A stretch of DNA of 64,000 nt from Aestuariivivens marinum (GCF_022662175.1 NZ_JAKMCR010000003.1:62001-126000); one strand, 5' to 3'. Counted from the stretch's first letter, positions 52,194 through 61,524 are shown. A program made the numbers and translations. Notes: generated by a model not told the origin, from the sequence alone.

Positions 52194-52298
52194 TAAGCGG
52201 TTGCAAATATAGAACGCTTTTTTAATTCTTTCAAATAAAAAGTTAAGTTTTTGTCCAAATCTTTAAAAAAGTAACAGACTCGTCAATATGTAGTTTTT

Positions 52299-52332
52299 TG
52301 TTACCAAAAAGCGACCACAAGTCTTATTTTTG
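52299..52332 (+). promoter_or_regulatory. Promoter of nitroreductase gene with operator half-site
   Basis: TATTTTTG (52325-52332) matches the -7 box. TTTG at 52297-52300 is a possible -33 element, but the spacing of 24 bp is long. TGTTACCAA at 52299-52307 equals one arm of the palindrome in front of the efflux operon. A partial mate GTAACA lies at 52271-52276, 22 bp away. Confidence 0.4.
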
Positions 52333-52354
52333 TAAAAATTTAATTAGGAGATAG

Positions 52355-52984
52355 ATGAGCACGATTAAAAAACTAAAATGGCGCTATGCTACCAAAAAGT
52401 TTGACCCCAATAAAAAACTGTCCCAAAAAAAATTACAAATTTTAAAGGAAGCTTTCAATTTAACAGCTACTTCATTCGGTCTACAGACAATAAGTTTAGT
52501 AGTGTTGGGTGACAAAGAGCAGCGTTTACCCTTAGTTGAGTATGCCTATGGCCAAAAACAAGTATGGGAAGCCTCTCATTTGCTCATCATTTGCATACAG
52601 GATAACATACAAGACCAAGATATAAACAATTATTATAAAAACATAGAGGATGTTAGGGAAACACCAACCAAAATTTTGGATCCTTATAGAAAAAGTCTAG
52701 TGAAGATGATGCAAAAAATGACCGTAGAAGAGCGTCAACAGTGGTCTAAAAATCAGGCCTATATTTCTTTGGGAAACCTTATGACGGTTTGTGCTATTGA
52801 GAAAATAGATGCTACTCCAATGGAAGGTTTTGTTCCTGAAAAATATGACGAACTCCTAAACCTAACAAAACTTGGTTTAAAATCCGTATTATTGTTACCC
52901 GTTGGCTATAGGGCAGAAGATGATATGTTTTCGACATTTAAAAAAGTGCGTAAGCCCCTAGAAGAAACAGTCATTGAATTATAA
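52355..52984 (+). CDS. Nitroreductase family NAD(P)H-dependent oxidoreductase
   Basis: A 209-residue flavoprotein of the NfsB/FRase I type. MSTIKKLKWRYATKKFDPNK has the FMN-contact pattern RYATKKFD; FNLTATSFGLQT and the C-terminal LPVGYRAEDD are the other FMN-loop motifs. The length fits the family. Such enzymes reduce nitro compounds, quinones or flavins; the natural substrate is unknown. It is a monocistronic-looking gene between tRNA-Ser and the aminotransferase gene. Confidence 0.9.
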   Translation: MSTIKKLKWRYATKKFDPNKKLSQKKLQILKEAFNLTATSFGLQTISLVVLGDKEQRLPLVEYAYGQKQVWEASHLLIICIQDNIQDQDINNYYKNIEDVRETPTKILDPYRKSLVKMMQKMTVEERQQWSKNQAYISLGNLMTVCAIEKIDATPMEGFVPEKYDELLNLTKLGLKSVLLLPVGYRAEDDMFSTFKKVRKPLEETVIEL

Positions 52985-53101
52985 TTAAGTTTTTTTAAGT
53001 TTCCCCTTTTGGAACCTTTGCTTTTTAGCTTTTTATGGCAAACGGCTAGAATACCTAACGCAAGGATAATGTCAATAATAACAATAAAAGAATAAAATAA
53101 T

Positions 53102-54298
53102 ATGCCAGGATTTGAATTGTTTGGAGAACTTGAACAAAACCAAGTAAATGATGTGCTAAATAGCGGTGTACTGATGCGCTATGGATTCGACGGAATGCGC
53201 AATGGGCATTGGAAAGCTAAAGAGCTGGAATTAGAATTGAAGTGTACATTTCAAACAAAACATGCACAATTGGTGTCTAGTGGTACAGCAGCTGTTACAG
53301 TGGCTTTGGCAGCAGCAGGAGTGGGAGCTGGAGATGAGGTTATTATACCAACCTTTACCTTTGTAGCTAGTTTTGAGGCCATTATGATATTAGGAGCCAT
53401 TCCTGTTTTAGTTGATATTGATGACACCTTAGCATTGGATCCGATAGCGGTTGAAGCAGCAGTTACCCCAAAAACCAAAGCAGTTATGGTAGTTCAAATG
53501 TGTGGCAGTATGGGGCGTATGGATGAACTGCAAACCATTTGCAATAAACATAATCTTTTATTGGTAGAAGATGCCTGTCAGGCAATTGGTGCCACCTATA
53601 AAGGAAAGCCTTTGGGAAGTATTGGGGATTTGGGTTGCTTTTCGTTTGATTTTGTAAAGACCATTACCTGTGGAGAGGGAGGTGCTGTGATAACCAATAA
53701 CACAAAATATTACGTGAATACAGACCACTATAGTGACCATGGACATGACCATATTGGTAATGACAGGGGAGCAGAAACCCACCCGTTTTTAGGTTATAAT
53801 TTTCGTATCTCAGAGTTGCATGCTGCAGTTGGACTGGCTCAAGTTAAACGTTTGCCAGAGTTTTTGGCCATTCAAAAGAAAAATTTTAGTATCATTAGGG
53901 AGGTGTTATCCCAAATTCCTGAAGTTACTTTTAGAACTGTACCAAATGGAGGTGAAGAGAGTTGTGCCTTTTTAAATTTCTTTTTGCCCAATTTAGACAT
54001 AGCCAATAAGGCCATGCTTGCTTTTAAAGCGGCAGGGATAGACGGTTGTTTCCATTATTATAATAACAACTGGCACTACATACGAAAATGGGATCATTTA
54101 AAGAATTTAAAATCCCTGTTTCCAATTTCAACAGAAGTTAAAGATGGACTGGGTTATCTAAAGACTAAAACATTTGAACAATCTAACTCTTATATTGCCA
54201 GAAACATTTCCTGTTTAATCAAATTGTCTTGGACAGAAGAAGAAGTAATGCTAAGAGCTAAAAAAATGGCACAAGCTATTAAAGCGAGTTGTAATTAA
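53102..54298 (+). CDS. DegT/DnrJ/EryC1/StrS aminotransferase, KdnA-like
   Basis: A 398-residue PLP aminotransferase. The PLP lysine is in SFDFVKTITCGEGGAV, and VEDACQAIGATYKG is the usual family motif. The N-terminus MPGFELFGELE and the stretch DHGHDHIGNDRGAETHP, then NFRISELHAAVGLAQ, recall KdnA, the transaminase that makes 8-amino-Kdo for LPS in Shewanella. The resemblance is from memory of the family and needs alignment. Its partner kdnB (an alcohol dehydrogenase) is not adjacent. If the KdnA assignment is right, it links to the Kdo-kinase-like gene at 36.2 kb. Confidence 0.85.
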   Translation: MPGFELFGELEQNQVNDVLNSGVLMRYGFDGMRNGHWKAKELELELKCTFQTKHAQLVSSGTAAVTVALAAAGVGAGDEVIIPTFTFVASFEAIMILGAIPVLVDIDDTLALDPIAVEAAVTPKTKAVMVVQMCGSMGRMDELQTICNKHNLLLVEDACQAIGATYKGKPLGSIGDLGCFSFDFVKTITCGEGGAVITNNTKYYVNTDHYSDHGHDHIGNDRGAETHPFLGYNFRISELHAAVGLAQVKRLPEFLAIQKKNFSIIREVLSQIPEVTFRTVPNGGEESCAFLNFFLPNLDIANKAMLAFKAAGIDGCFHYYNNNWHYIRKWDHLKNLKSLFPISTEVKDGLGYLKTKTFEQSNSYIARNISCLIKLSWTEEEVMLRAKKMAQAIKASCN

Positions 54299-54347
54299 TA
54301 AATCAATTGTTAATATTAGGAACTAACAGCAATAAGTTAACTAATAA

Positions 54348-55493
54348 TTAATACTGAACATACTCAACAATTTCCAAGCCATAGCCAATCAAACCTACGC
54401 GTTTAGTTTGTTCTGTGTTTGAGATTAAACGTAACTTATGAATGTTAAGATCATGTAGTATTTGTGCGCCTATACCAAAATCGCGGGTATCCATATTAAC
54501 CCTCGGTGCTTTGGTAACCTTATTTGGTTGTTGATTTTCCTTTAAGTAGGCTAATCGTTTTAAAATATTCATCGACTGGGATTCCTGATTAATAAAAATA
54601 ATGGCGCCTTTACCTTCATCATTAATCACCTTAAACATGGCCTTAAGCTGATCATCAACTTTATTGGTTAATGTCCCTAAAATATCATTGTTAACCAAAG
54701 TAGAGTTTATTCTGGTTAATACTTTTTCGTTATCTTTCCATCGACCTTTTGTTAAAGCAATATGAACCTGATTATTAGTAGTTTGCTTGTATGCTCTTAA
54801 CCTAAAACTTCCAAAACGGGTTTCAATTTCAAAATCTTCTTTCTTCTCTATCAAAGAATCGTGTTGCATACGATAGGCAACTAAATCTTCGATGGAAACA
54901 ATCCTTAAATCTAGTTTTTTTGCCACTTCCATTAACTCGGGCAATCGGGCCATAGAACCATCCTCGTTCATAATTTCAACAATAACACCTGCCGGTCTTA
55001 GTCCTGCCAATCGTGCAAAATCTATAGCTGCTTCTGTATGACCGGTACGTCTTAAAACACCTCCTTCTTTAGCAACCAATGGAAATACATGTCCTGGTCT
55101 TGCTAATTCAAATGGTTTGGTACCAGGGTCAATTAGAGCTTTAATGGTCTTAGCGCGGTCGCTTGCTGAAATACCAGTAGTTACTCCATTGCCTCTTAGA
55201 TCAACTGAAACTGTAAAAGCCGTTTCCATGGGGTCGGTATTGTTACGAACCATCATGTTTAGTTCAAGTTCTTTACAGCGTGTTTCTGTAAGCGGTGCAC
55301 ATATAAGACCGCGACCATGCTTAGCCATAAAGTTTATCATTTGTGGTGTTACCTTATCGGCAGCAGCTACAAAATCACCTTCATTTTCCCTGTTTTCATC
55401 ATCAACTACAATAATTACTTTACCATTTCTAATATCGTCAATGGCGTCATGTATAGCATTTAATTTAAAAGTAGTAGCATTTGTTGTGGACAT
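54348..55493 (-). CDS. ribBA: RibBA: DHBP synthase fused to a degenerate GTP cyclohydrolase II domain
   Basis: A 381-residue riboflavin-pathway protein. Residues 1-205 are the 3,4-dihydroxy-2-butanone-4-phosphate synthase, with DDENRENEGD (31-40), HGRGLICAPL (59-68) and HTEAAIDF (152-159) intact. The second half keeps the end of the GCHII fold (DTRDFGIGAQILHDL at 335-349). It has no cysteine: the three zinc ligands align with Leu266, Asn277 and Val279. So only the RibB reaction (ribulose-5-phosphate to DHBP) is expected, unless a separate RibA exists elsewhere. It has its own promoter within the gap after the permease gene. Confidence 0.92.
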   Translation of the reverse strand: MSTTNATTFKLNAIHDAIDDIRNGKVIIVVDDENRENEGDFVAAADKVTPQMINFMAKHGRGLICAPLTETRCKELELNMMVRNNTDPMETAFTVSVDLRGNGVTTGISASDRAKTIKALIDPGTKPFELARPGHVFPLVAKEGGVLRRTGHTEAAIDFARLAGLRPAGVIVEIMNEDGSMARLPELMEVAKKLDLRIVSIEDLVAYRMQHDSLIEKKEDFEIETRFGSFRLRAYKQTTNNQVHIALTKGRWKDNEKVLTRINSTLVNNDILGTLTNKVDDQLKAMFKVINDEGKGAIIFINQESQSMNILKRLAYLKENQQPNKVTKAPRVNMDTRDFGIGAQILHDLNIHKLRLISNTEQTKRVGLIGYGLEIVEYVQY

Positions 55494-55515
55494 AGTATCT
55501 TCAAAAATCTTGGTG

Positions 55516-55523
55516 CAAAGATA
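55516..55523 (-). promoter_or_regulatory. -7 promoter box of ribBA
   Basis: The minus strand reads TATCTTTG, matching TAnnTTTG, 22 bases upstream of the ATG at 55493. It lies just after the stop of the LptF/LptG-type gene, so ribBA need not depend on that operon. Confidence 0.55.
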
Positions 55524-55527
55524 TTGC

Positions 55528-57507
55528 TTATTTTAAACTATTTAAGCAATTTAATTTTAAGTGTTCTTTTAGCTTCACTTTAATAAAAGGGAAAGTGAAC
55601 ATATATAGGGGAATTCCTAATGTAAGCAATACAATATTAGGCGCTTTTCTATTGATGTGCTTATAAAAAATAAATAGATTTAAAGCAGATTTCATGTAGT
55701 ATACCAAATAAAGGAATAGTGATATAATGCTTAATTGTATGGAAGCCGAAGCTAAAGAGGGTAATTTATTATTTCTGAATACAAAAAACAAAACAAGTAA
55801 AACAACCCCTATGCAGTAAAGTGTAGTCGTAAATTTTGAATATTCACTATAGTTCTTAACATAATTTATTGAAGTATCAAAATTTTTATCTATTCTTACG
55901 CCTTGTTCACTAATCTCCTGAATAGTTAATCCTCTTCCTTGTAAAACTTTAATGGCTTCATATCTTGTATTTTCATTATGCCCTAAACGTTCAAAGTCAT
56001 TGATAACTTGAATAAGTTGCTTTGTTTTGTGTGCATTTAAAAATGTATAATCAACACTGTTCTTTTCTTTTATTTTAAATATTTTTTTAAGTGGCTCAGT
56101 AATACTATCTATATCAAATAGCCCTTTATCAGCTGTAGCACGTTTGGTTAAATAAGCACCCAAGGGCAACATAACCAATGTTGAAAACCAACTTGCTAAA
56201 ATTGGATTAAAATTTCCGTTTTTAGCACTGTTAGTTGCAAAAATACCTATAAAATGATAAGTTAAAAACAGTAAAATGGCTATAACCATAGGTAGCCCAA
56301 TACCACCTTTACGTATTAAAGCACCCAATGGTGCACCAACAAAAAACAAAATAACACAAGCAAAACCTAAAGCCAGCTTTTCATGATAAGAGACAATATG
56401 TCTTTTATAAATGGTGTTTTCATTTTTTATAAAAACTTTTTTTGAGGCTATAATCTGCTTTGTACTATTTACTGAGTTAAGTGCCGTATTAACAATCTGG
56501 TTTTTAGCTTTTGTATCAAACAGATCTAAAATAGAGGCATTATTCAAACTATCTAATAGTGTATTATTTTCTGATTTTTTTTCATTGGCATTAATGGTGT
56601 TTTTATTGCTTAAATTTTGAATACTTGAACGCTGGTGAAGTGATTTGGAAAAATCATCTAGTTCTGTTTGGCGTTTTAGAGATAGGGAATCCATGGCTTT
56701 GTCCAAACCGTTTAAATTAAGCATGTTATATCGGTCTGAAAGGGATTTGTCTTCCATGTCAACATCATTCAGCTCAGTTAAGTCTATATTTATGGTATAA
56801 GTTTCAAATGTACTCTTAGAAAAAGGATGTTTTTTACGTTCAGATGGTTTTACTGCAACATCATTATAATAATTGCCGTCCGTTAAGATAAGTTTTAATA
56901 TTTCAGATTTTTCATTCCCTATAAACCTTCCATTCTTAGCTATTATCCTAGTAGCCAATGTCCTTTTGTTACTGCCTTTTATATGCATTACAACATCTTC
57001 AAGATGATTGTCGTCCGTTTTTTTTGAAAATTTTATATTGTAGTCGCCAACAGGATTAAACTGCCCTTCAGCCAAAAGCATAGCGGGTTGTAGTTTTGCT
57101 ATATTCTTACGTAAATTATAGGAATTAAATTCTGCCCAAGGTATAACATTGTTCGCAAATAAAAATGTTGTAAAGCCAAGAACTAAAATAAATACACTAA
57201 GCCCAGACATCGCTCTTTGTAGGGAAATACCGGTCGATTTCATGGCCGCAAACTCATAGTTTTCAGCAAAATTTCCAAAAACCATTATGGATGATAACAG
57301 AATGGTTAACGGTAGTACTAATGGAATAAGTTTTGGTAAAAAATAAAAAATGAATTTAACAACCACAATAATATCCAAATCCTTACCGGCCAATTCTTTA
57401 ATGTAAAGCCAAATGGTCTGTAAAATAAAAATCAGTATGAGTATTAAAAACACACTGATAAAAGTCTTAAGATAGGAGGTTAGTATGTAGCGGTCTAATA
57501 TTTTCAC
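55528..57507 (-). CDS. LptF/LptG (YjgP/YjgQ) family permease
   Basis: A 659-residue membrane protein, starting at GTG 57507 (MKILDRYILTSYLKTFISVF). Family marks are the three N-terminal membrane segments, KSTGISLQRAM and NNVIPWAEF, a periplasmic beta-jellyroll, and three further segments after GAPLGALIRKGG. LptF/G form the inner-membrane part of the LPS exporter with LptB. E. coli members have about 360 residues; the excess here lies in the periplasmic part and a C-terminal extension with extra hydrophobic segments. It follows ftsK and lolA-like genes on the same strand, with 9 bp to the latter. Confidence 0.9.
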   Translation of the reverse strand: MKILDRYILTSYLKTFISVFLILILIFILQTIWLYIKELAGKDLDIIVVVKFIFYFLPKLIPLVLPLTILLSSIMVFGNFAENYEFAAMKSTGISLQRAMSGLSVFILVLGFTTFLFANNVIPWAEFNSYNLRKNIAKLQPAMLLAEGQFNPVGDYNIKFSKKTDDNHLEDVVMHIKGSNKRTLATRIIAKNGRFIGNEKSEILKLILTDGNYYNDVAVKPSERKKHPFSKSTFETYTINIDLTELNDVDMEDKSLSDRYNMLNLNGLDKAMDSLSLKRQTELDDFSKSLHQRSSIQNLSNKNTINANEKKSENNTLLDSLNNASILDLFDTKAKNQIVNTALNSVNSTKQIIASKKVFIKNENTIYKRHIVSYHEKLALGFACVILFFVGAPLGALIRKGGIGLPMVIAILLFLTYHFIGIFATNSAKNGNFNPILASWFSTLVMLPLGAYLTKRATADKGLFDIDSITEPLKKIFKIKEKNSVDYTFLNAHKTKQLIQVINDFERLGHNENTRYEAIKVLQGRGLTIQEISEQGVRIDKNFDTSINYVKNYSEYSKFTTTLYCIGVVLLVLFFVFRNNKLPSLASASIQLSIISLFLYLVYYMKSALNLFIFYKHINRKAPNIVLLTLGIPLYMFTFPFIKVKLKEHLKLNCLNSLK

Positions 57508-57516
57508 AGATAAACC

Positions 57517-58158
57517 CTAATCTAGGTTATTAATGTAATAATCACTGTATTTACTAATGTCAAAGGTAAATAAGGATTTTGATATGGGTTCGTTTGTTTT
57601 AAAAGAATTAACAGTAAGTGTGGTTTTTGTTCCATTTTTACCTATTTGTATTAGGTTGTAAATGTGCTTTGTTTGTGCATCAATTCCTAATAGGATATTT
57701 TTTATTTCAGAATTCGAGTCTATGGGTGTTAATTTTACATACTGAATTTTTCGCCCTTTTACATTCTGAACAATATCAAGATCATAAGTATAACCATCTT
57801 CATAAAAAGAAAGCATTTTGCTTGGTGTAATGCTATCATCATCATCACTTTTTGATGATGAAACAGTCACTTCTTCATCTTCAGGACTAATGTTATAAGT
57901 ACTATTGCCATCATAAATTCGGGTTATGCCCAATATGTTTAGAATATATTTTTCGCCTTGCATCACCACGTCGCCACGAGTTTCCTGTCTCACGTTTTCC
58001 GATATGTTTTCAAGAACATATTTAAAGTCTATAGAAATATTATCGTAGCTTTTTACTTTCTCTGAAACTTCTTTAAGTAAAAGTTTTGCCTCATTTTTAG
58101 ATTGAGAAAAACCGCAAAAAGTTATTGTTAAAATCAATAATGTTAATATTCTTTTCAT
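57517..58158 (-). CDS. LolA-like outer membrane lipoprotein carrier protein
   Basis: I start at ATG 58158 (MKRILTLLILTITFCGFSQS, a clean signal peptide); an earlier in-frame ATG at 58173 overlaps the end of ftsK. The 213-residue protein has the half-barrel pattern of LolA: VRQETRGDVVMQGEKYILNI and LLGIDAQTKHIYNLI. LolA carries lipoproteins across the periplasm to LolB. The gene starts four bases after the ftsK stop and precedes the LptF/G-type gene; this order is common in flavobacteria. Sequence similarity in this family is low, so assignment is mostly by pattern and context. Confidence 0.8.
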   Translation of the reverse strand: MKRILTLLILTITFCGFSQSKNEAKLLLKEVSEKVKSYDNISIDFKYVLENISENVRQETRGDVVMQGEKYILNILGITRIYDGNSTYNISPEDEEVTVSSSKSDDDDSITPSKMLSFYEDGYTYDLDIVQNVKGRKIQYVKLTPIDSNSEIKNILLGIDAQTKHIYNLIQIGKNGTKTTLTVNSFKTNEPISKSLFTFDISKYSDYYINNLD

Positions 58159-58162
58159 TTTT

Positions 58163-60538
58163 TTAAGATTCATTTTCTAAATGATTATCAAGGGCTGCTA
58201 AGTCTGTAATAAGAACTTGTCTTGCTTTACTGCCCTCAAAGGGGCCAACAATGCCGGCCGCCTCTAGTTGATCTATAAGTCTGCCAGCTCGGTTGTAGCC
58301 TAATTTTAATTTTCGTTGCAATAAAGAAGCAGAGCCTTGTTGAGCGGTAACAATAACTACTGCCGCTTCTTTAAACAGAGCATCTCTTTCAGATATGTCT
58401 ATATCAAGACTTGTGCCACTTTCTTCACTAATATATTCAGGTAATTGATAGGCTTCGGGATAGGCTTTTTGGGCACCAATATAATCGGTAAGACGTTCAA
58501 TTTCAGGCGTGTCTACAAAGGCGCATTGCACTCGAATCAAATCATTACCCTGAGTGTAAAGCATATCACCGCGACCAATAAGTTGGTCGGCGCCAGAGCC
58601 ATCCAATATGGTTCTGGAGTCAATTTTTGAAGTTACCCGAAATGCAATGCGGGCGGGAAAATTAGCCTTGATAATACCCGTAATTACATTTACCGACGGA
58701 CGTTGTGTAGCAATAATTAAATGTATCCCAATAGCACGGGCCAATTGAGCCAAGCGGGCAATAGGCGTTTCTACCTCTTTTCCTGCTGTCATGATTAAAT
58801 CGGCAAACTCATCTACAACCAAAACAATGTAGGGCAGAAACTGATGCCCTTCATTTGGGTTAAGTTTTCTAGCCTTGAACTTGGAATTATATTCTGCTAT
58901 ATTCCTACACATGGCATTTTTAAGCAGTTCATAGCGGTTATCCATTTCAATACATAACGAATTCAATGTATTGATCACTTTAGTATTATCTGTGATGATA
59001 GCTTCTTCGCTATCTGGCAGTTTTGCTAAATAATGACGTTCTATTTTGTTGAATAGCGTAAGCTCCACCTTTTTAGGGTCTACCAAAATAAATTTTACTT
59101 CCGCAGGATGCTTTTTATAGAGCAAGGAAGTTAACACGGCATTTAAACCAACCGACTTTCCTTGTCCTGTAGCACCTGCCATGAGTAAGTGGGGCATTTT
59201 TGCCAAATCGACTACAAGCGTTTCGTTGCTAATGGTTTTTCCCAATGCAATAGGCAATTGCATTTCAGAATTTTGGAACTTCTTAGATGCTATAACCGAT
59301 CGCATGGAAACCACAGTGGCATTTTTATTGGGAACTTCAATGCCTATGGTTCCTTTTCCTGGAATAGGAGCAATAATACGAATACCCAAGGCCGATAGTG
59401 AAAGGGCGATGTCGTCTTCCAAGTTTTTAATTTTGGAAATTCTTATACCTGCTTCTGGAACAATTTCATATAAAGTAACTGTTGGTCCAATGGTTGCTTT
59501 TATACTGGCAATACCAATTTTATAGTTGTTTAAGGTCTCAACAATTTTATTTTTGTTTTCTTCGAGCTCTTCCTGATTTATTTTAATACCTTCAGTATCG
59601 TATTTTTTTAATAAATCCAATGATGGAAATTGGTAATTCCCTAATTCTAATGTAGGGTCATAAAGACCAAAATCTTCTACCAATTTATTTGCTAGATTGT
59701 CAGTTTCAGAACTCTCTTCTTTTATATCTTCAACAGTTATCTCTAGCTCAGTACCATCATTTTCATCCTTTGAGGTACTTAATTCTAATGGTGTGAGGGG
59801 TATATGTTCTTTTTTGTTTGAAGGTGTATTATCGTCCAAATCCAATTCAAAAGCTGATTTTATGGCTTCAGCTTCATCAGATAGATTATTGTCAAAAGGA
59901 ACGTAAGTATCTTTGTTGACTTGTGCAAATTCTTCTGATATGTTTTTTTTAGCTGATTTGAATAGCTTAGTGAAGCTTTCAAAAGTAACTTTAAACCGAA
60001 TTGCCAAATAACTGATCAATCCAAATAAAAGCAATAAAACAACCCCAATTTTGCCAATATAGTCCTGTAAAAAGGAATTGATCTCAAAACCTATGGTGCC
60101 ACCAAGAATATCATTTATATGATTAAAAAAACCCAAAAATACCGAAAGCCAAATGGCTATTAACGTACCCCAAAACCAGTGTTTTCTTAATTTTGTCTTT
60201 TTGATATTCATTAAAACGAATATCCCAGAAAGAAATATGAGTCCAGAAAAAATAAAGGAGGCAATTCCAAATCCACGGTGTATAAATAAATCACTTAACC
60301 AAGCCCCAGTTTTGCTTAGCCAATTTTCTGCTTTAACATTGCGAGACATAAATTCTGCAACAGAGCTTTGGTCGGTTTTGCCGGTAAAGAAAAAAGATAC
60401 AAAGGCAATAAACAGCAAGATGCCAAAAAGGACCAAAAAACTACCAAAGATTAGTTTTTGCTGATTAGAAAGCTTAAAACTTGGTAGTCTTAATTTTTTT
60501 CTTGGTGTTTTTTTTGTTTTGTTTTTTTTCTTGGCCAT
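58163..60538 (-). CDS. ftsK: DNA translocase FtsK/SpoIIIE
   Basis: A 791-residue protein that pumps chromosomal DNA through the division septum and helps resolve dimers. The basic N-terminus (AKKKNKTKKTPRKKLR) is followed by four hydrophobic segments, then a linker of low complexity (about 200-300). The motor has Walker A GATGQGKS and Walker B VLVVDEFADLI, and RIAFRVTSKIDSRTILD. The C-terminal gamma winged helix that reads KOPS-like sites is QQGSASLLQRKLKLGYNRAG. The start is ATG at 60538. Confidence 0.96.
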   Translation of the reverse strand: MAKKKNKTKKTPRKKLRLPSFKLSNQQKLIFGSFLVLFGILLFIAFVSFFFTGKTDQSSVAEFMSRNVKAENWLSKTGAWLSDLFIHRGFGIASFIFSGLIFLSGIFVLMNIKKTKLRKHWFWGTLIAIWLSVFLGFFNHINDILGGTIGFEINSFLQDYIGKIGVVLLLLFGLISYLAIRFKVTFESFTKLFKSAKKNISEEFAQVNKDTYVPFDNNLSDEAEAIKSAFELDLDDNTPSNKKEHIPLTPLELSTSKDENDGTELEITVEDIKEESSETDNLANKLVEDFGLYDPTLELGNYQFPSLDLLKKYDTEGIKINQEELEENKNKIVETLNNYKIGIASIKATIGPTVTLYEIVPEAGIRISKIKNLEDDIALSLSALGIRIIAPIPGKGTIGIEVPNKNATVVSMRSVIASKKFQNSEMQLPIALGKTISNETLVVDLAKMPHLLMAGATGQGKSVGLNAVLTSLLYKKHPAEVKFILVDPKKVELTLFNKIERHYLAKLPDSEEAIITDNTKVINTLNSLCIEMDNRYELLKNAMCRNIAEYNSKFKARKLNPNEGHQFLPYIVLVVDEFADLIMTAGKEVETPIARLAQLARAIGIHLIIATQRPSVNVITGIIKANFPARIAFRVTSKIDSRTILDGSGADQLIGRGDMLYTQGNDLIRVQCAFVDTPEIERLTDYIGAQKAYPEAYQLPEYISEESGTSLDIDISERDALFKEAAVVIVTAQQGSASLLQRKLKLGYNRAGRLIDQLEAAGIVGPFEGSKARQVLITDLAALDNHLENES

Positions 60539-60643
60539 TAATGGGTCAATTCAAAATTGTGTTAAAAACGAATGCTTTTAAATTGCAACAAAAATACAAA
60601 TAACTAACGTTTATCCTAAGGCAATAGTATTTAATAATCTGGA

Positions 60644-61012
60644 TTAAAAAATCTTTGGCAGGTAAATAATTAAACCAATAACTGAGGCAAAAGCAGCAGC
60701 GATAAATACTGCTCCTGCAGCAATATCTTTAATATATCCTATTCTATTATGGTACTCTGGATGTATAAAATTTGCAATTTCTTCAATAGCTGTATTAAGA
60801 CCTTCGATACTCATTACAATTCCAATAGCCAGAAGCTGAATAATCCATTCAGTAGTAGAAATATTAAAAACGAACCCTGCGATTATAACCAATAGGGCTA
60901 TACAAAACTGTATTTTAATGCTAAGTTCTTTTTTAAGAAGTAATAAGGCACCTTTTATGGCGTACTTGATACTTTTTAACCGATTAGTTAATAAGGACTC
61001 TTTACTAAACAT
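60644..61012 (-). CDS. dgkA: Diacylglycerol kinase / undecaprenol kinase family protein
   Basis: A 122-residue membrane protein with three hydrophobic segments. The family motif is EGLNTAIEEIANFIHPE, then KDIAAGAVFIAAAF. Members phosphorylate diacylglycerol or undecaprenol. Which lipid is used here cannot be told, although in Bacteroidota undecaprenol recycling is plausible. It lies 8 bp after tpx, so the two are likely co-transcribed. Confidence 0.9.
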   Translation of the reverse strand: MFSKESLLTNRLKSIKYAIKGALLLLKKELSIKIQFCIALLVIIAGFVFNISTTEWIIQLLAIGIVMSIEGLNTAIEEIANFIHPEYHNRIGYIKDIAAGAVFIAAAFASVIGLIIYLPKIF

Positions 61013-61020
61013 TATACCTG

Positions 61021-61524
61021 TTAAGCCTGTAATGCAGCTAAAGCAGCTTTGTAGTTTGGCTCTTCAACAACCTCTTGTACTTGCTCCGTATGCAAAATTT
61101 TTCCATTTTCATCAAGAATGATTATAGACCTAGCCAAGAGACCTCTTATGGGGCCGTCCACATAAGTTAAATTATAGGATTCTCCAAAGTTGCCGTTTCT
61201 GAAATCAGATAATGTTTCCACATTGTCAATACCCTCAGCACCACAAAACCTTGCCATGGCAAAAGGTAAATCTTTTGAAATACATAATATTTTTGTGTTG
61301 TTTAGTTTGCTTGCTTCTTTGTTAAATTGCCTTACAGATGCAGCACAAGTACCTGTATCTATACTATGAAAAATGTTCATTATAACCCTAAAGCCTTTAT
61401 AGTCATTTAAGGTTTTATCTGATAAATCGGCAGCTGCCAATTCAAAATCAGGTGCTTGAGTGCCAATTTTAGGGAGTTCTCCTTTTGAATGGATGGTGTT
61501 TCCTTTTAGCGATAATGTTGCCAT
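61021..61524 (-). CDS. tpx: Thiol peroxidase (atypical 2-Cys peroxiredoxin)
   Basis: A 167-residue peroxiredoxin of the Tpx group. The peroxidatic Cys is in DTGTCAASVRQFN (about residue 60) and the resolving Cys in ARFCGAEGID (about 95). These form an intramolecular disulfide reduced by thioredoxin. The N-terminal GNTIHSKGELPKIGTQAPDF is typical. It is divergent from katG across 197 bp, and shares its gene end with dgkA. It should remove organic peroxides and H2O2 in the cytoplasm. Confidence 0.95.
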   Translation of the reverse strand: MATLSLKGNTIHSKGELPKIGTQAPDFELAAADLSDKTLNDYKGFRVIMNIFHSIDTGTCAASVRQFNKEASKLNNTKILCISKDLPFAMARFCGAEGIDNVETLSDFRNGNFGESYNLTYVDGPIRGLLARSIIILDENGKILHTEQVQEVVEEPNYKAALAALQA

